Source: Sulfurimicrobium sp963779055 (GTDB taxonomy: Bacteria > Pseudomonadota > Gammaproteobacteria > Burkholderiales > Sulfuricellaceae). Taken from it: 64,000 nucleotides of DNA. This document shows positions 1 through 9,236 of the stretch, piece after piece (the stretch's first letter is position 1; each line of letters begins with the position of its first letter). Where the stretch lies: contig CAVZWN010000001.1 in the NCBI GenBank assembly GCA_963779055.1, forward strand, positions 248,001-312,000, read 5' to 3'. The notes under the pieces are model-generated. The model had not been told where the DNA came from and did no database searches. It saw nothing but the letters and a program-made list of their open reading frames with translations. The translations under genes and the position numbers were made by a program.

Positions 1-1
1 T

Positions 2-1084
2 CCCGTCACCGTGCTGAGTGTAAAGCAGGAATCCGTTACGCCCGCCCTGTTCGGCATCGGTACCGTCGAGGCCCGTTACGCTTACATGATAGGCCCGACC
101 TTTGCCGGGCGGGTCAGGCAGGTCAGCGTGCAGGTCGGCGACCGGGTCCAGGCCGGGCAGCTTGTGGCTGAAATGGATCCGGTGGATCTGGATGATCGCG
201 TCAGCTCGCAGCAAGCCGCGCTTGGCCGCTCCCAGGCTGCCGTGCTGGCGGCTGAAGCGCAGGTACGCGACGCAGCGGCGCGCAAGACCTATGCCGGGGC
301 CCAGGTGCGCCGTTACGAACAGTTGTTGTTGACGCGCTTTGTCAGCAACGAGGCCGTTGAGGCCAAACGCCAGGAGCACCTGGTTACCGAGGCCGCTTTC
401 GCCTCCGCCAGTGCCAACCGCGATGCAGCCCGGCAGGACGTGGCACGCATCCGTGCCGACCGTGACGGCCTGATCCAGCAACGTGCCAACCTGCGCCTGC
501 TCGCGCCGGTAAGTGGCCTGGTGGTGGCGCGCAATGCTGAATCCGGGACCACCGTAGTGGCCGGGCAGGCAGTGGTGGAAGTGATCGACCCCGCCAGCCT
601 GTGGGTCAATGTGCGTTTTGATCAATTGCGCGCATCCGGCCTGCGCGCTGCGCTGCCTGCTACCGTCATGCTGCGTTCGCAGGAGCAGAAAAAAATACCG
701 GGCCGGGTGGAGCGGGTGGAACCGCGTGCGGATGCGGTCACCGAGGAGGCGCTGGCCAAGGTGGTGTTCGAGCATGCGCCTGAAACACTGCCTTCTATTG
801 GCGAGCTGGCAGAAGTCACGGTGGCCCAGCCCGAATTGCCAGCGGCGCCGGTGGTGCCGAACGCCGCCCTCAAGCGCCAGAATGGCAATACCGGCGTTTG
901 GCGGGTCGAGAACGATAAGCTCAGCTTTACCCCGGTCAGGACCGGCGCCTCCGACCTCGATGGCCGGGTGCAGATTCTGCAGGGGCTCAAGGCGGGCGAC
1001 CGCGTGGTGGTATACAGCCAGCGCGAAATCAATGAGCACAGCCGTATCAAGATCGTCGATCGTCTGGTGGACGGCAAGCCATGA
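2..1084 (+). CDS. Periplasmic adaptor (HlyD/MacA/DevB-like) of an ABC exporter, 5' end outside window
   Basis: The frame is already open at base 2 and the only early start is a GTG at 11, inside what looks like the conserved N-terminal strand, so the true start and membrane anchor probably lie left of the window. Visible parts in order: a first lipoyl-like half (VQVGDRVQAGQLVAEMDP, near residue 40), an Ala/Gln/Arg-rich stretch that should form the alpha-helical hairpin, a second lipoyl half (APVSGLVVARNAESGTTV, near residue 165), then beta-barrel and membrane-proximal regions. Adaptors of this family bridge an inner-membrane ABC permease to an outer-membrane channel. The stop overlaps the next start by four bases (ATGA at 1081), so it is translationally coupled to the permease and ATPase that follow. 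The exported substrate cannot be told. Confidence 0.88.
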   Translation, partial: PVTVLSVKQESVTPALFGIGTVEARYAYMIGPTFAGRVRQVSVQVGDRVQAGQLVAEMDPVDLDDRVSSQQAALGRSQAAVLAAEAQVRDAAARKTYAGAQVRRYEQLLLTRFVSNEAVEAKRQEHLVTEAAFASASANRDAARQDVARIRADRDGLIQQRANLRLLAPVSGLVVARNAESGTTVVAGQAVVEVIDPASLWVNVRFDQLRASGLRAALPATVMLRSQEQKKIPGRVERVEPRADAVTEEALAKVVFEHAPETLPSIGELAEVTVAQPELPAAPVVPNAALKRQNGNTGVWRVENDKLSFTPVRTGASDLDGRVQILQGLKAGDRVVVYSQREINEHSRIKIVDRLVDGKP

Positions 1085-2274
1085 TCAGTCTGGCAGGGCG
1101 CGATATTCTTCACGCCTGGGGCAAGTTCGTGTTCACCGGTGTCGGGCTGGGGCTGCTGATCGGGGTGACGCTCACCATGGCCGGGGTGTATCGCGGCATG
1201 GTGGACGACGCCAAGGTGCTGCTCGGTAACAGCGGCGCGGATCTGTGGGTGGTGCAGAAAGACACCCTCGGCCCGTATGCCGAGCCATCGAGCATTTACG
1301 ACGATGTCTATCGCGGTATTCTCGGCATGCCCGGCGTGGAGCGCGCCGCCAATGTGACCTATCTCACCATGCAGGTGCGTCACGGCGAGCGTGATGTGCG
1401 TGCCATGGCTGTGGGTATCGTTCCTGCCGGACCCGGCGAGCCGGCTTACCTGATTGCCGGGAGGCAGATCACCCGCGGGCATTACGAAGCCGTGGCTGAC
1501 CGGGCGACAGGCTTCAAACTGGGCGATCGCATCCAGATTCGCCGCAATCATTACACCGTGGTAGGCCTGACGCGGCGCATGGTGTCGTCGAGCGGCGACC
1601 CGATGGTGTTTATTCCGCTCCGGGACGCACAGGAAGCCCAGTTTCTGAAAGACAACGATGTCATCGTCCAGCAGCGTCGCCGTACCGCTGCCAACCCGGC
1701 ATTCAACCGTCCCGGCGTGCCCGGCCTGCTGGATGCGGTGATTGCCTCGCAGAGCAATAACGCCTTTGTCAACGCGGTGCTGGTGCAGATCCGGCCCGGC
1801 TATGCTGCTGAGGAGGTTGCCGAGCCCATCCGCCGCTGGAAGCGCCTGCAGGTCTATACACGGGCGCAGATGGAGGAAATTCTGGTGGCCAAACTGATTG
1901 CCACATCCTCCAAGCAGATCGGCATGTTCCTGGTCATCCTCGCCATCGTCAGCGCCGCCATTGTGGCGTTCATTATTTACACTCTGACTCTGGGCAAGAT
2001 ACGCGAAATCGCGGTGCTGAAACTGATCGGCACGCGCAACCGCACGATTGCCGGTATGATCCTGCAACAGGCGCTGGGACTGGGCCTGATCGGTTTCGTG
2101 GTGGGCAAGATATCTGCCACCATCTGGGCGCCGCTGTTCCCCAAATATGTCCTGCTTGAGCCCGGCGATGCGGCGCGGGGCTTTGCCGCGGTGCTGGTCA
2201 TCTGCGCGCTGGCCAGCGTGCTGGCGATTCGTGCTGCGCTCAAGGTTGACCCGGCGGAGGCGATCGGTGGCTGA
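1081..2274 (+). CDS. FtsX/MacB/DevC-family ABC transporter permease
   Basis: A 397-residue protein with the layout of the DevC/MacB permeases: one N-terminal membrane segment (about residues 15-38, GVGLGLLIGVTLTMAG), a large periplasmic domain, and three C-terminal segments (about 281-305, 325-348, 367-387). The last three form the FtsX domain, with the typical KIREIAVLKLIGTRNRTI loop after the first of them. It would work as a dimer with the ATPase encoded next and the adaptor encoded before. The start overlaps the adaptor stop (ATGA), and the end overlaps the ATPase start by eight bases. Mechanotransmission-type exporters of this class move lipids, antibiotics or siderophore-like molecules; which applies here is not visible. 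Confidence 0.9.
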   Translation: MISLAGRDILHAWGKFVFTGVGLGLLIGVTLTMAGVYRGMVDDAKVLLGNSGADLWVVQKDTLGPYAEPSSIYDDVYRGILGMPGVERAANVTYLTMQVRHGERDVRAMAVGIVPAGPGEPAYLIAGRQITRGHYEAVADRATGFKLGDRIQIRRNHYTVVGLTRRMVSSSGDPMVFIPLRDAQEAQFLKDNDVIVQQRRRTAANPAFNRPGVPGLLDAVIASQSNNAFVNAVLVQIRPGYAAEEVAEPIRRWKRLQVYTRAQMEEILVAKLIATSSKQIGMFLVILAIVSAAIVAFIIYTLTLGKIREIAVLKLIGTRNRTIAGMILQQALGLGLIGFVVGKISATIWAPLFPKYVLLEPGDAARGFAAVLVICALASVLAIRAALKVDPAEAIGG

Positions 2275-2986
2275 CGGACTTAACAACGGCATTCATATCG
2301 AAGGCTTGCGTAAGCGCTACGGCGCGGGCGATACCGCTGTCGATGCGCTTCGGGGCGTGGATATGCAGGTTGCGCCCGGTGAGGTGGTGGGGCTGGTCGG
2401 GCCATCCGGTTCCGGCAAGACGACGCTGCTCAAGTGTCTGGGTGCGGTGATTGAGCCCAGTGGCGGGAGTATGAAACTGGGCAATGATGTTATTTACCAG
2501 GATGGCTGGAAGATCAAGGATTTGCGCGCTTTACGCCGCGACAAAATCGGCTTCGTGTTTCAGGCGCCGTATCTGATCCCGTTTCTCGATGTGACCGACA
2601 ACATCGCCCTCCTGCCCATGCTGGCCGGGCGACCCAATGCCGAGTCGCGCCAGCGCGCGCTCGAACTGCTCGAAGCGCTGGATGTGGCGCATCGCGCCAA
2701 GGCCATGCCGTCGCAACTTTCCGGCGGCGAGCAGCAGCGTGTCGCCATTGCCCGCGCGCTGGTCAACCGGCCTCCGGTTATTCTCGCCGACGAGCCTACC
2801 GCGCCGCTCGACAGCGAAAGGGCGCTGGCCGTAATCCGTATCCTCAACCGGATGGCGCAGCAGTACCAGACTGCTATCATCGTCGTCACGCACGACGAGA
2901 AAATTATCCCGACCTTCAAGCGCATTTATCACATTCGCGATGGCCGGACGCATGAAGAGGCTGGTGAAGGGCGGGCATTCGAATGA
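2267..2986 (+). CDS. ABC transporter ATP-binding protein (LolD/MacB/DevA type)
   Basis: A complete 239-residue ATPase. Walker A is GPSGSGKTT (about residues 45-53), the signature is LSGGEQQR, and Walker B is VILADEPTAPLDSE. The usual family text after the catalytic Glu is EPTGNLDS, so TAPLDS is a small deviation. I chose the GTG at 2267 rather than an upstream in-frame start: GGAGG lies seven bases before it, homology begins just after it, and the longer N-terminus would be Arg-rich translation of the permease gene. It energises the permease encoded immediately upstream; the three genes form one exporter operon. The cytochrome gene 33 bases downstream may be co-transcribed but looks functionally separate. 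Confidence 0.92.
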   Translation: MADGLNNGIHIEGLRKRYGAGDTAVDALRGVDMQVAPGEVVGLVGPSGSGKTTLLKCLGAVIEPSGGSMKLGNDVIYQDGWKIKDLRALRRDKIGFVFQAPYLIPFLDVTDNIALLPMLAGRPNAESRQRALELLEALDVAHRAKAMPSQLSGGEQQRVAIARALVNRPPVILADEPTAPLDSERALAVIRILNRMAQQYQTAIIVVTHDEKIIPTFKRIYHIRDGRTHEEAGEGRAFE

Positions 2987-3019
2987 AATCTGACAACTTG
3001 AAACTGGAGAGCCGGAACC

Positions 3020-3478
3020 ATGAAAATCACTGTTGTTAACGCATCAACCCTCTTCGCTGCACTGTTGTTGAGCGTGACCAGCCACCTTGTTTTCGCCGAT
3101 AACGGAAAACCGAATGCTGAACCTCTCGCGCTTCAGAAAGTCATGAAGGATCTGGGTAAAAACATGCAGATCATCACCGATGGCATTTCCCGCGATGACT
3201 GGGCGCTGGTTGAAAAAACGGCGCCTTTGATTGGCGACCATCCCCAGCCGCCAATGTCAGAAAAAATGCGCATCATCGCTTTCATGGGTAGCAATATGGG
3301 GAAGTTCAAGGCCTATGACGGGGAAACGCATGACGCAGCGCAAGAATTGACCCAGGCGGCTAAAAACGGAGATGGCCTGGCGGTGATCAAGGCTTTCCAG
3401 ACGCTCCAGACCGGTTGTTACAATTGTCACCGTGAATTTCGCAAACCTTTTGTGAAACATTTCTACGGCGTCCAGTGA
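3020..3478 (+). CDS. Periplasmic cytochrome c'-like protein
   Basis: A 152-residue protein with a clear signal peptide (MKITV... to VFA, about residues 1-26) and a single C-terminal haem-binding motif CYNCH at about 133-137. Most of the chain before it is predicted helical. A C-terminal CxxCH after a helical domain is the arrangement of class II cytochromes (cytochrome c' / c-556), where haem may bind NO or act in electron transfer. The start is an ATG preceded by GGAGAGCC. There is no obvious partner oxidoreductase next to it, so its redox role is unassigned. Confidence 0.8.
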   Translation: MKITVVNASTLFAALLLSVTSHLVFADNGKPNAEPLALQKVMKDLGKNMQIITDGISRDDWALVEKTAPLIGDHPQPPMSEKMRIIAFMGSNMGKFKAYDGETHDAAQELTQAAKNGDGLAVIKAFQTLQTGCYNCHREFRKPFVKHFYGVQ

Positions 3479-3568
3479 TTAAACGCGATATGCTGCCAAG
3501 CTTCGCCAAAATTCTGAAGCAGGCCGGGCGAATTCATGATGCGTGGCAAATCAATTGAGGGTGGAACC

Positions 3569-3823
3569 GTGAGAAAGAGAAGCTTGGGTAAGAAAATAGC
3601 CTTTGGATTTTCCATCCTGTCTTTTGTGGGTTCCATTGCCACAATGGTGCTGTTTGCCTTTATCTACCCGGTGCGCGGCGGCTCCGACCCGATCGTCGCC
3701 AGCCTGCTCGCCGTCATCTTCTTTCTCGCCAGCTGTGGCGTGGTGCTTTTTTACATTGGCCAGCCGCCACGTTATGAATTGCAGCCCTGGGAACCGGAAC
3801 AAAAAAGCAAACCTGCTCAGTAA
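3569..3823 (+). CDS. Small two-helix membrane protein of unknown function
   Basis: About 84 residues from a GTG start with GAGGGTGG nine bases upstream; in-frame ATG codons at 3536 and 3539 are alternatives with a poorer ribosome site. A basic N-terminus (VRKRSLGKK) is followed by two hydrophobic segments (about IAFGFSILSFVGSIATMVLF and IVASLLAVIFFLASCGVVLF), joined by a short loop, and a charged C-terminal tail ending in KSKPAQ. This predicts an inner-membrane hairpin with both ends in the cytoplasm. I do not recognise a family. It follows the cytochrome gene in the same direction after about 90 bases. Confidence 0.6.
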   Translation: MRKRSLGKKIAFGFSILSFVGSIATMVLFAFIYPVRGGSDPIVASLLAVIFFLASCGVVLFYIGQPPRYELQPWEPEQKSKPAQ

Positions 3824-3967
3824 CGAAAGCGTTGCGGAAAATCAGGTGATTCCCGGTGTGCCCAACCGCGGGTGTGGCCGGAATCCGGTCGGGTAATCGC
3901 AGAAAATGAGCAGGCTCAGACACGCTGTGGATGCTGTTTCCAGCAACCTCAGCATGCCCGCTGCTGT

Positions 3968-5210
3968 TTACAGGGCGTGTGAAACCAGTCCGTCTGCCAG
4001 CTTGGGCTCGAACCAGGTGGATTTGGGTGGCATGACTTCGTTGGCATCGGCCACGGCCATCAGGTCTTCCATGCGCGTGGCAAACAGGGCGAAAGCCACG
4101 GCCATTTCGCCGCTGTTGACGCGCTTTTCCAGTTCAGCCAGACCGCGGATTCCACCGACAAAATCAATGCGCTTGTCGCGGCGCGGGTCGGCAATGCCGA
4201 GTACCGGGGCGATCAGATGGTTCTGCAGCAGGCTGACATCGAGCCGCGCCACCGGGTCCTGCGTGGGGATCAGTTCGGGCTTGATGGAGAGCCGATACCA
4301 CTGTCCATCCAGATACATGCCGAATTCGTTGGGTTTGGCGGGCTTCATCTGGGCGCTGCATGTTTCAACGGAAAAGCCCTCTCCGACACGCTGGAGGAAA
4401 GCGGCCTTGTCGAGACCATTCAGGTCCTTGATCACCCGGTTGTAGTCCATGATTTTCATCTGGTGGTGCGGGAAAATTACCGACAGGAAGTAGTTGTAGC
4501 TTTCTTCGCCGTTGTGTGCCGGATTGGCAGCCTTGCGCGTTGCGCAAATGCGCGAGGCCGAGGCGGAGCGGTGATGGCCGTCGGCGATGTAAATGGCGTG
4601 CATGGCATCGAAAGCTTTGGTCAGCTTCTCGTTGATGGCGGCATCACGCATTACCCAGATGGTGTGGCGAATGCCGTCGTCGGCCGTCACATCGGCATCG
4701 GGCTGGCCCGCTGCTGGCCTGAGCGAGAATGGCATCCACTTCCGGCGCACGGGGGTAGACCAGCAGCACCGGGCCGGTCTGGGCATTGAGCGCATCGATC
4801 TGGCGTACCCGGTCGTCTTCCTTGTCGGGGCGGGTGAATTCGTGCTTGCGGATGCGGTTGGTGTCGTAATCCGCCACCGAGGCCGCGGCCACCAGACCGA
4901 TCTGGCTGTGTTCGCCCATCACCAGCCGGTAGGCGTAATAGCAGGCGCTGTCGTCGCGCTTCAGCACGCCCGCTTCGATCATGCGCTGCAGGTTTTCCGC
5001 CGCCTTGGCATAGACTTCCGGCGCATAGGGGTCGGTTTCCGGCGGCAGGTCGATTTCCGGTTTGGAAATATGCAGGAAGCTCCACGGGCGGCCCTCTGCA
5101 CGTACCCGCGCTTCAGCGGTGGAAAGCACGTCATAGGGCGGGGCGGCGACTTCGGCGGCGCGTCCCGGCGCAGGGCGCAGGCCGGTAAAGGGGCGGATCA
5201 GGTGAGCCAT
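3968..5210 (-). CDS. DUF1015 family protein, interrupted by one frameshift
   Basis: Two overlapping minus-strand frames together encode a full-length DUF1015 protein. The N-terminal part (5210 to about 4710) begins MAHLIRPFTGLRPAPGRA and has the AAPPYDVLS motif; the C-terminal part (about 4707 to 3968) has DVTADDGIRHTIWV and IADGHHRSASA, both typical of the family. The break is at a CCC run (plus strand 4707-4709; GGG in the coding sense). Removing one base joins the parts as ...AQASSGQPDADVTADDG... and gives exactly 414 codons, a normal family length. No other stop or deletion is seen. The biochemical role of DUF1015 is not established. The gene starts 12 bases after the mfd stop, so it is likely co-transcribed with mfd. 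Confidence 0.8.
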
Positions 5211-5222
5211 GTTTTGTATCCT

Positions 5223-8200
5223 TTATTGCAGTTTCTTGAATAAAAATTTGATCGTCGTGATGCGCTGCTCGACTTCGGGCAGCGGCACGCCGATGCGGAT
5301 CTTGTCCGGGCCGGCCAGTTTGCAGCCGGGCTGTTTCTGGATGAATTCGATGATTTTAGCAGGGTCGATCGGCGGGCTGGGGACGAATTGCACCACGATC
5401 GCATCGCTGCTGGCATCGATTTTCATGATTCCCAGCGGTTTGGCCAGAACGCGCAGACGATGCGATTCCAGCAAGGTGCTGGCTGCGGGCGGCAGCAGGC
5501 CGAAGCGATCGATCAGTTCTTCATGAATCAGATCCAGTTCTTCCATGCTGTCGCAATTGGCCAGCCGCTTGTAGAGCGTCAGGCGCTGGTTGATGTCGCC
5601 GCAGTATTCCTTGGGCAGTAGCGCCGGGGTGTGCAGATTGATTTCCGTGGTGACGGCCAGAGGCTGCTGCCATGTCCGGCTCCTTGCCCTCCCTGAGTGC
5701 CTTCACGGCCTGGTTGAGCATGTCGGCGTAGAGGCTGAAGCCGATCTCCTGCATTTCACCGCTCTGCGATTCACCCAGAATCTCGCCCGCACCGCGGATC
5801 TCCAGATCGTGCATGGAAAGATAGAAGCCGGCACCCAGGTCTTCCATCATCTGGATCGCATCCAGGCGTTTTTTCGCCTGCGGCGTGAGCGCCGCCACTT
5901 CGCCCGGGGTGAGCAGGTAGGCGTAGGCCTGGTGGTGCGAACGGCCGACCCGGCCGCGCAACTGGTGCAACTGGGCGAGGCCGAACTTGTCCGCGCGATT
6001 CATCAGGATGGTGTTGGCCGTGGGGATGTCGATGCCGGTTTCGATGATGGTCGTGCATAGCAGCAGGTTGAAGCGCTGCTGGTAGAAATCGCGCATCACG
6101 TGTTCCAGATCGCGCTCGTGCAACTGGCCGTGGGCCACGGCGATGCGCGCCTCGGGCAGCAGCTTCGCCAGTTTTTCCTGCACGTTGAGGATGGTTTCCA
6201 CCTCGTTGTGCAGGAAATACACCTGACCGCCGCGCTTGAGCTCGCGCAGCACCGCCTCGCGGATGATGCCTTCGGAGTAGGGTGCGACGAAGGTCTTGAT
6301 GGAGAGGCGTCTTTGCGGCGCGGTGGCAATCACGGAAAAATCGCGCAAGCCCTCCAGCGACATCGACAGCGAACGCGGGATCGGCGTGGCGGTCAGGGTC
6401 AGCACATCCACCTCGGCGCGCAGCGCCTTGAGCTGCTCCTTCTGGCGCACGCCGAAGCGGTGCTCCTCGTCCACGATGACCAGGCCCAGGTTTGCAAACT
6501 TGACGTCTTTCTGGATCAGCTTGTGGGTGCCGATGACGATATCGATCTCGCCCGAAGCCAGCCCCTTGAGCGCCAGGGTCTGCTCCTTGGCGGTGCGGAA
6601 GCGGGACAGCTCGGCTATTTTGACCGGCCAGTCGGAAAAGCGGTCGGAGAAATTGTTGAAATGCTGCTCTGCCAGCAGTGTCGTGGGGACCAGGATCGCC
6701 ACCTGCTTGCCGTCGGCGACCGCGACGAAGGCCGCACGCAGGGCAACCTCCGTCTTGCCGAAGCCGACATCGCCGCACACCAGCCGGTCCATCGGCTGGC
6801 CGGAAGTCATGTCCCCGATCACGGCCTGGATTGCCGCTGCCTGATCCGGGGTTTCCTCGAAATCGAATCCGGCGGCGAAAGCTTCATAATCGTGATGATT
6901 GAGCTTGAACGAGTAGCCCTGGCGCGCCGCCCGCTGCGCATACAGGTTGAGCAGTTCGGCGGCGGTATCGCGCGCCTGCTGCAGCGCTTTCTTTTTCGCC
7001 TTTTCCCACTGCCCGCTGCCCAGCCGGTGCAGGGGGGCGGAATCCGGGCTGGCGCCGCTGTAGCGGCTGATGACGTGCAGATCGCATACCGGGACGTAGA
7101 GCTTGTCGCCCCCGGCATATTCCAGATGCAGGAACTCGGTTTCACCCTCGCCGAGGTCCATGTTCACCAGCCCGAGGTAACGCCCGATACCATGCTGTTC
7201 ATGCACCACCGGATCGCCTGCCCGGAGCTCGGACAGGTCGCGCAGCATGTTCTCGACATTGCTCCTGCGCGTGGTGTCGCGGCGCCGCGACTGGCGTACC
7301 TGGGTGGCGTAGAGTTCGGTTTCGGTGATGACGGCAAAAACTGCGGTAATGGGCGTGCCCTGAGCGCAGTCGAAGGGAGATGGGTGATGGGGGATGAGAA
7401 AACCTGTGCTCACCAGTCCGGCGGCGAGCATGAGCGGTTCATTGCTTGCCTGGAACTCGGCAAAATCCTCGCAGATGGCGGGTTTTAATGCCGTATTCGG
7501 CCAGATACTGCGCCATGGTTTCGCGCCGGCCCATGCTTTCTGCCAGGATCAGGACGCGGCCATCGAAATGTTTGATGAATTCCTTGAGTTTTTCCAGCGG
7601 ATCTTCGGCGCGGCGCTCGACCTGCACTTCCGGCACCGGCTGGGTGCTGGGCTTGTCGCCAGCCTCGCTGGAAATCTCGATGCGCCCGAACAGTTTGATC
7701 TCGCCGAAAAAAACATCCACCGGCAGGAAGATTTCTTCCGGCGACAACAGGGGGCGGTTGCGGTCGCCCCGCAGCAGCATGTAGCGCGAGCGGGTGTCCT
7801 GCCAGAAACGCTGTGCGGCGCCTTCCAGATCATGGTGCAGGCACAGCAGCGCGCTGTCCGGCAGATAATCGAACAGCGTGGCCGTGTGCTCGAAAAACAG
7901 CGGCAGGTAATACTCGATGCCCAGCGGGGCCAGGCCGTTGCTGACATCCTTGTAAAGCTGGCTCTTGGAGGGGTCGCCTTCGAACTTTTCGCGGAAATTC
8001 TGGCGGAAGCGGCTGATGCCGGCTTCGTCGAGCGGGAATTCGCGTGCCGGCAGCAGGCGCACATCCTTCACCGGATAGATGCTGCGCTGCGTATCCACAT
8101 CGAAAGTGCGGATGGATTCGATCTCCTGATCGAACAGGTCGAGCCGGTAGGGTACCGCGCTGCCCATGGGGAACAGGTCCACCAGTCCGCCGCGGACCGA

Positions 8201-8680
8201 ATATTCGCCCGGCGTCAGCACCTGGGTGACGTGGGTATAGCCGGCCTGGGTCAGCTGCTCGCGCAGCGCATCGAGGTCCAGCTTGGTGCCCTGCTTGAGG
8301 AAAAAGGCATGGGCGGCCAGAAACTCGCGCGGCGGCAGGCGGCAAAGCGCGGTGGTGGCGGGAACGATGATCACGTCGCAGGCGTTGTGGGAAATCTGGT
8401 ACAGCGTCGCGAGACGCTCCGAGACCAGGTCCTGGTGCGGGGAGAAATGATCGTAAGGCAGTGTTTCCCAGTCTGGCAGCAGGTGGATGGCCAGTTGCGG
8501 GGCGAAGAAAGCCATCTCGTCATGCAGGCGCTGGGCATGCCAGGCGGTTTCCGCCAGAATCACCAGCGGTCGCGCTTCCTGCGCCAGCTGAGCCAGCGCC
8601 AGCGCATCGCTGGAGCCGTGCAGGCCTGCATGGCGAGTGCGCTGGCCGGGTGAGGGGAGGGGTGGCGGAAGTAGCATCAT
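5223..8680 (-). CDS. mfd: Transcription-repair coupling factor Mfd, interrupted by two frameshifts
   Basis: Three adjoining minus-strand frames make one Mfd: 8680 to about 7484 (UvrB-like N-terminal modules), about 7484 to 5665 (RNA polymerase-interacting domain and translocase motor), and about 5665 to 5223 (C-terminal TRCF domain). Motor motifs are plain: CGDVGFGKTEVALRAAF (Walker A), DEEHRFGV (Walker B), TATPIPRSL, and LHQLRGRVGRS. Mfd displaces stalled RNA polymerase at DNA lesions and recruits UvrA. Removing one base at each break leaves exactly 1152 codons, close to the E. coli length of 1148 residues, with no other damage. Between the N-terminal modules and the motor there is an in-frame insertion of roughly 14 residues (PSPFDCAQG region) derived from a repeat-like sequence. 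The upstream neighbour is the ygfX-like gene. Confidence 0.9.
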
Positions 8681-8719
8681 GAAAGTGACTGAAAGCGGGC
8701 GATTATATCATCTGGCAAT

Positions 8720-9187
8720 TCAGGTCTTGCTGGCGTCGCCGCATTTCCAGCGCAGCAGGACGCGCAACTGGCGCAGCATTTCTGCATCTGCCGAGTCAGG
8801 GAGAATGATGGCATGCCTTGCCAGCCCTCTGTTTTCTGCGGACAAGTTGAGCACGATCAGCCATGGCGTGACCATGCTGGAACCGAGCAGTTTTGTCTCC
8901 AGTAAGGTGCCGTCGCGGGTCTGGCAAGCGCAATTGCACTCATGGTCAAGGCGCAGCCCAATAATCGAATTGCCTGCCGCAAGCAGGCAGTCGCGCCGCA
9001 GGTAAAAGCCCAGGCTGGCAGCGATCAGCAGGCTGCCGGCAATCTGAATTGCCAGCATCAGAGGCAGGAGCCAGACCACAAGCAGAGACAGCAGGTGTGC
9101 CGTGGCGAGCAGGGCAGTCAGCGTGCGCGAAGGATTGAGTTTCAGCTCAAGCATGGCGGAGGGCTTGTAAAATAGGCCAAAGGCCAC
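8720..9187 (-). CDS. YgfX-like small inner-membrane protein
   Basis: A 155-residue protein (144 if the second start is used) with two adjacent membrane segments early on (about LTALLATAHLLSLLVVWLLP and LAIQIAGSLLIAASLGFYL), followed by a soluble C-terminal domain. This layout, the Leu/Trp-rich character, and its position next to ygfZ fit the YgfX (CptA) family seen in beta- and gammaproteobacteria. The GTG at 9187 has AGG about eight bases upstream; the ATG at 9154 (MLELKLNPSR) starts nearer the conserved part but has no visible ribosome site, so the start is uncertain. Transcription continues into mfd 39 bases downstream. In E. coli YgfX was reported to affect cytoskeletal proteins; whether that holds here is unknown. 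Confidence 0.65.
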   Translation of the reverse strand: MAFGLFYKPSAMLELKLNPSRTLTALLATAHLLSLLVVWLLPLMLAIQIAGSLLIAASLGFYLRRDCLLAAGNSIIGLRLDHECNCACQTRDGTLLETKLLGSSMVTPWLIVLNLSAENRGLARHAIILPDSADAEMLRQLRVLLRWKCGDASKT

Positions 9188-9236
9188 TATTTTACCTGTT
9201 AATCAAATCACGACTAAATTGATCGGAAATAAAAAA

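Noticed and set aside
622..2292. Long minus-strand open frame (556 residues) opposite the exporter genes
   Set aside because: It is the shadow of strongly supported plus-strand genes with clear motifs; the translation has no domain and is His/Gln/Arg-rich, typical of antisense GC-rich DNA.
6100..7488. 462-residue plus-strand frame opposite mfd
   Set aside because: Antisense of conserved motor motifs. It also crosses the frame break and the repeat insertion, with no sign of selection.
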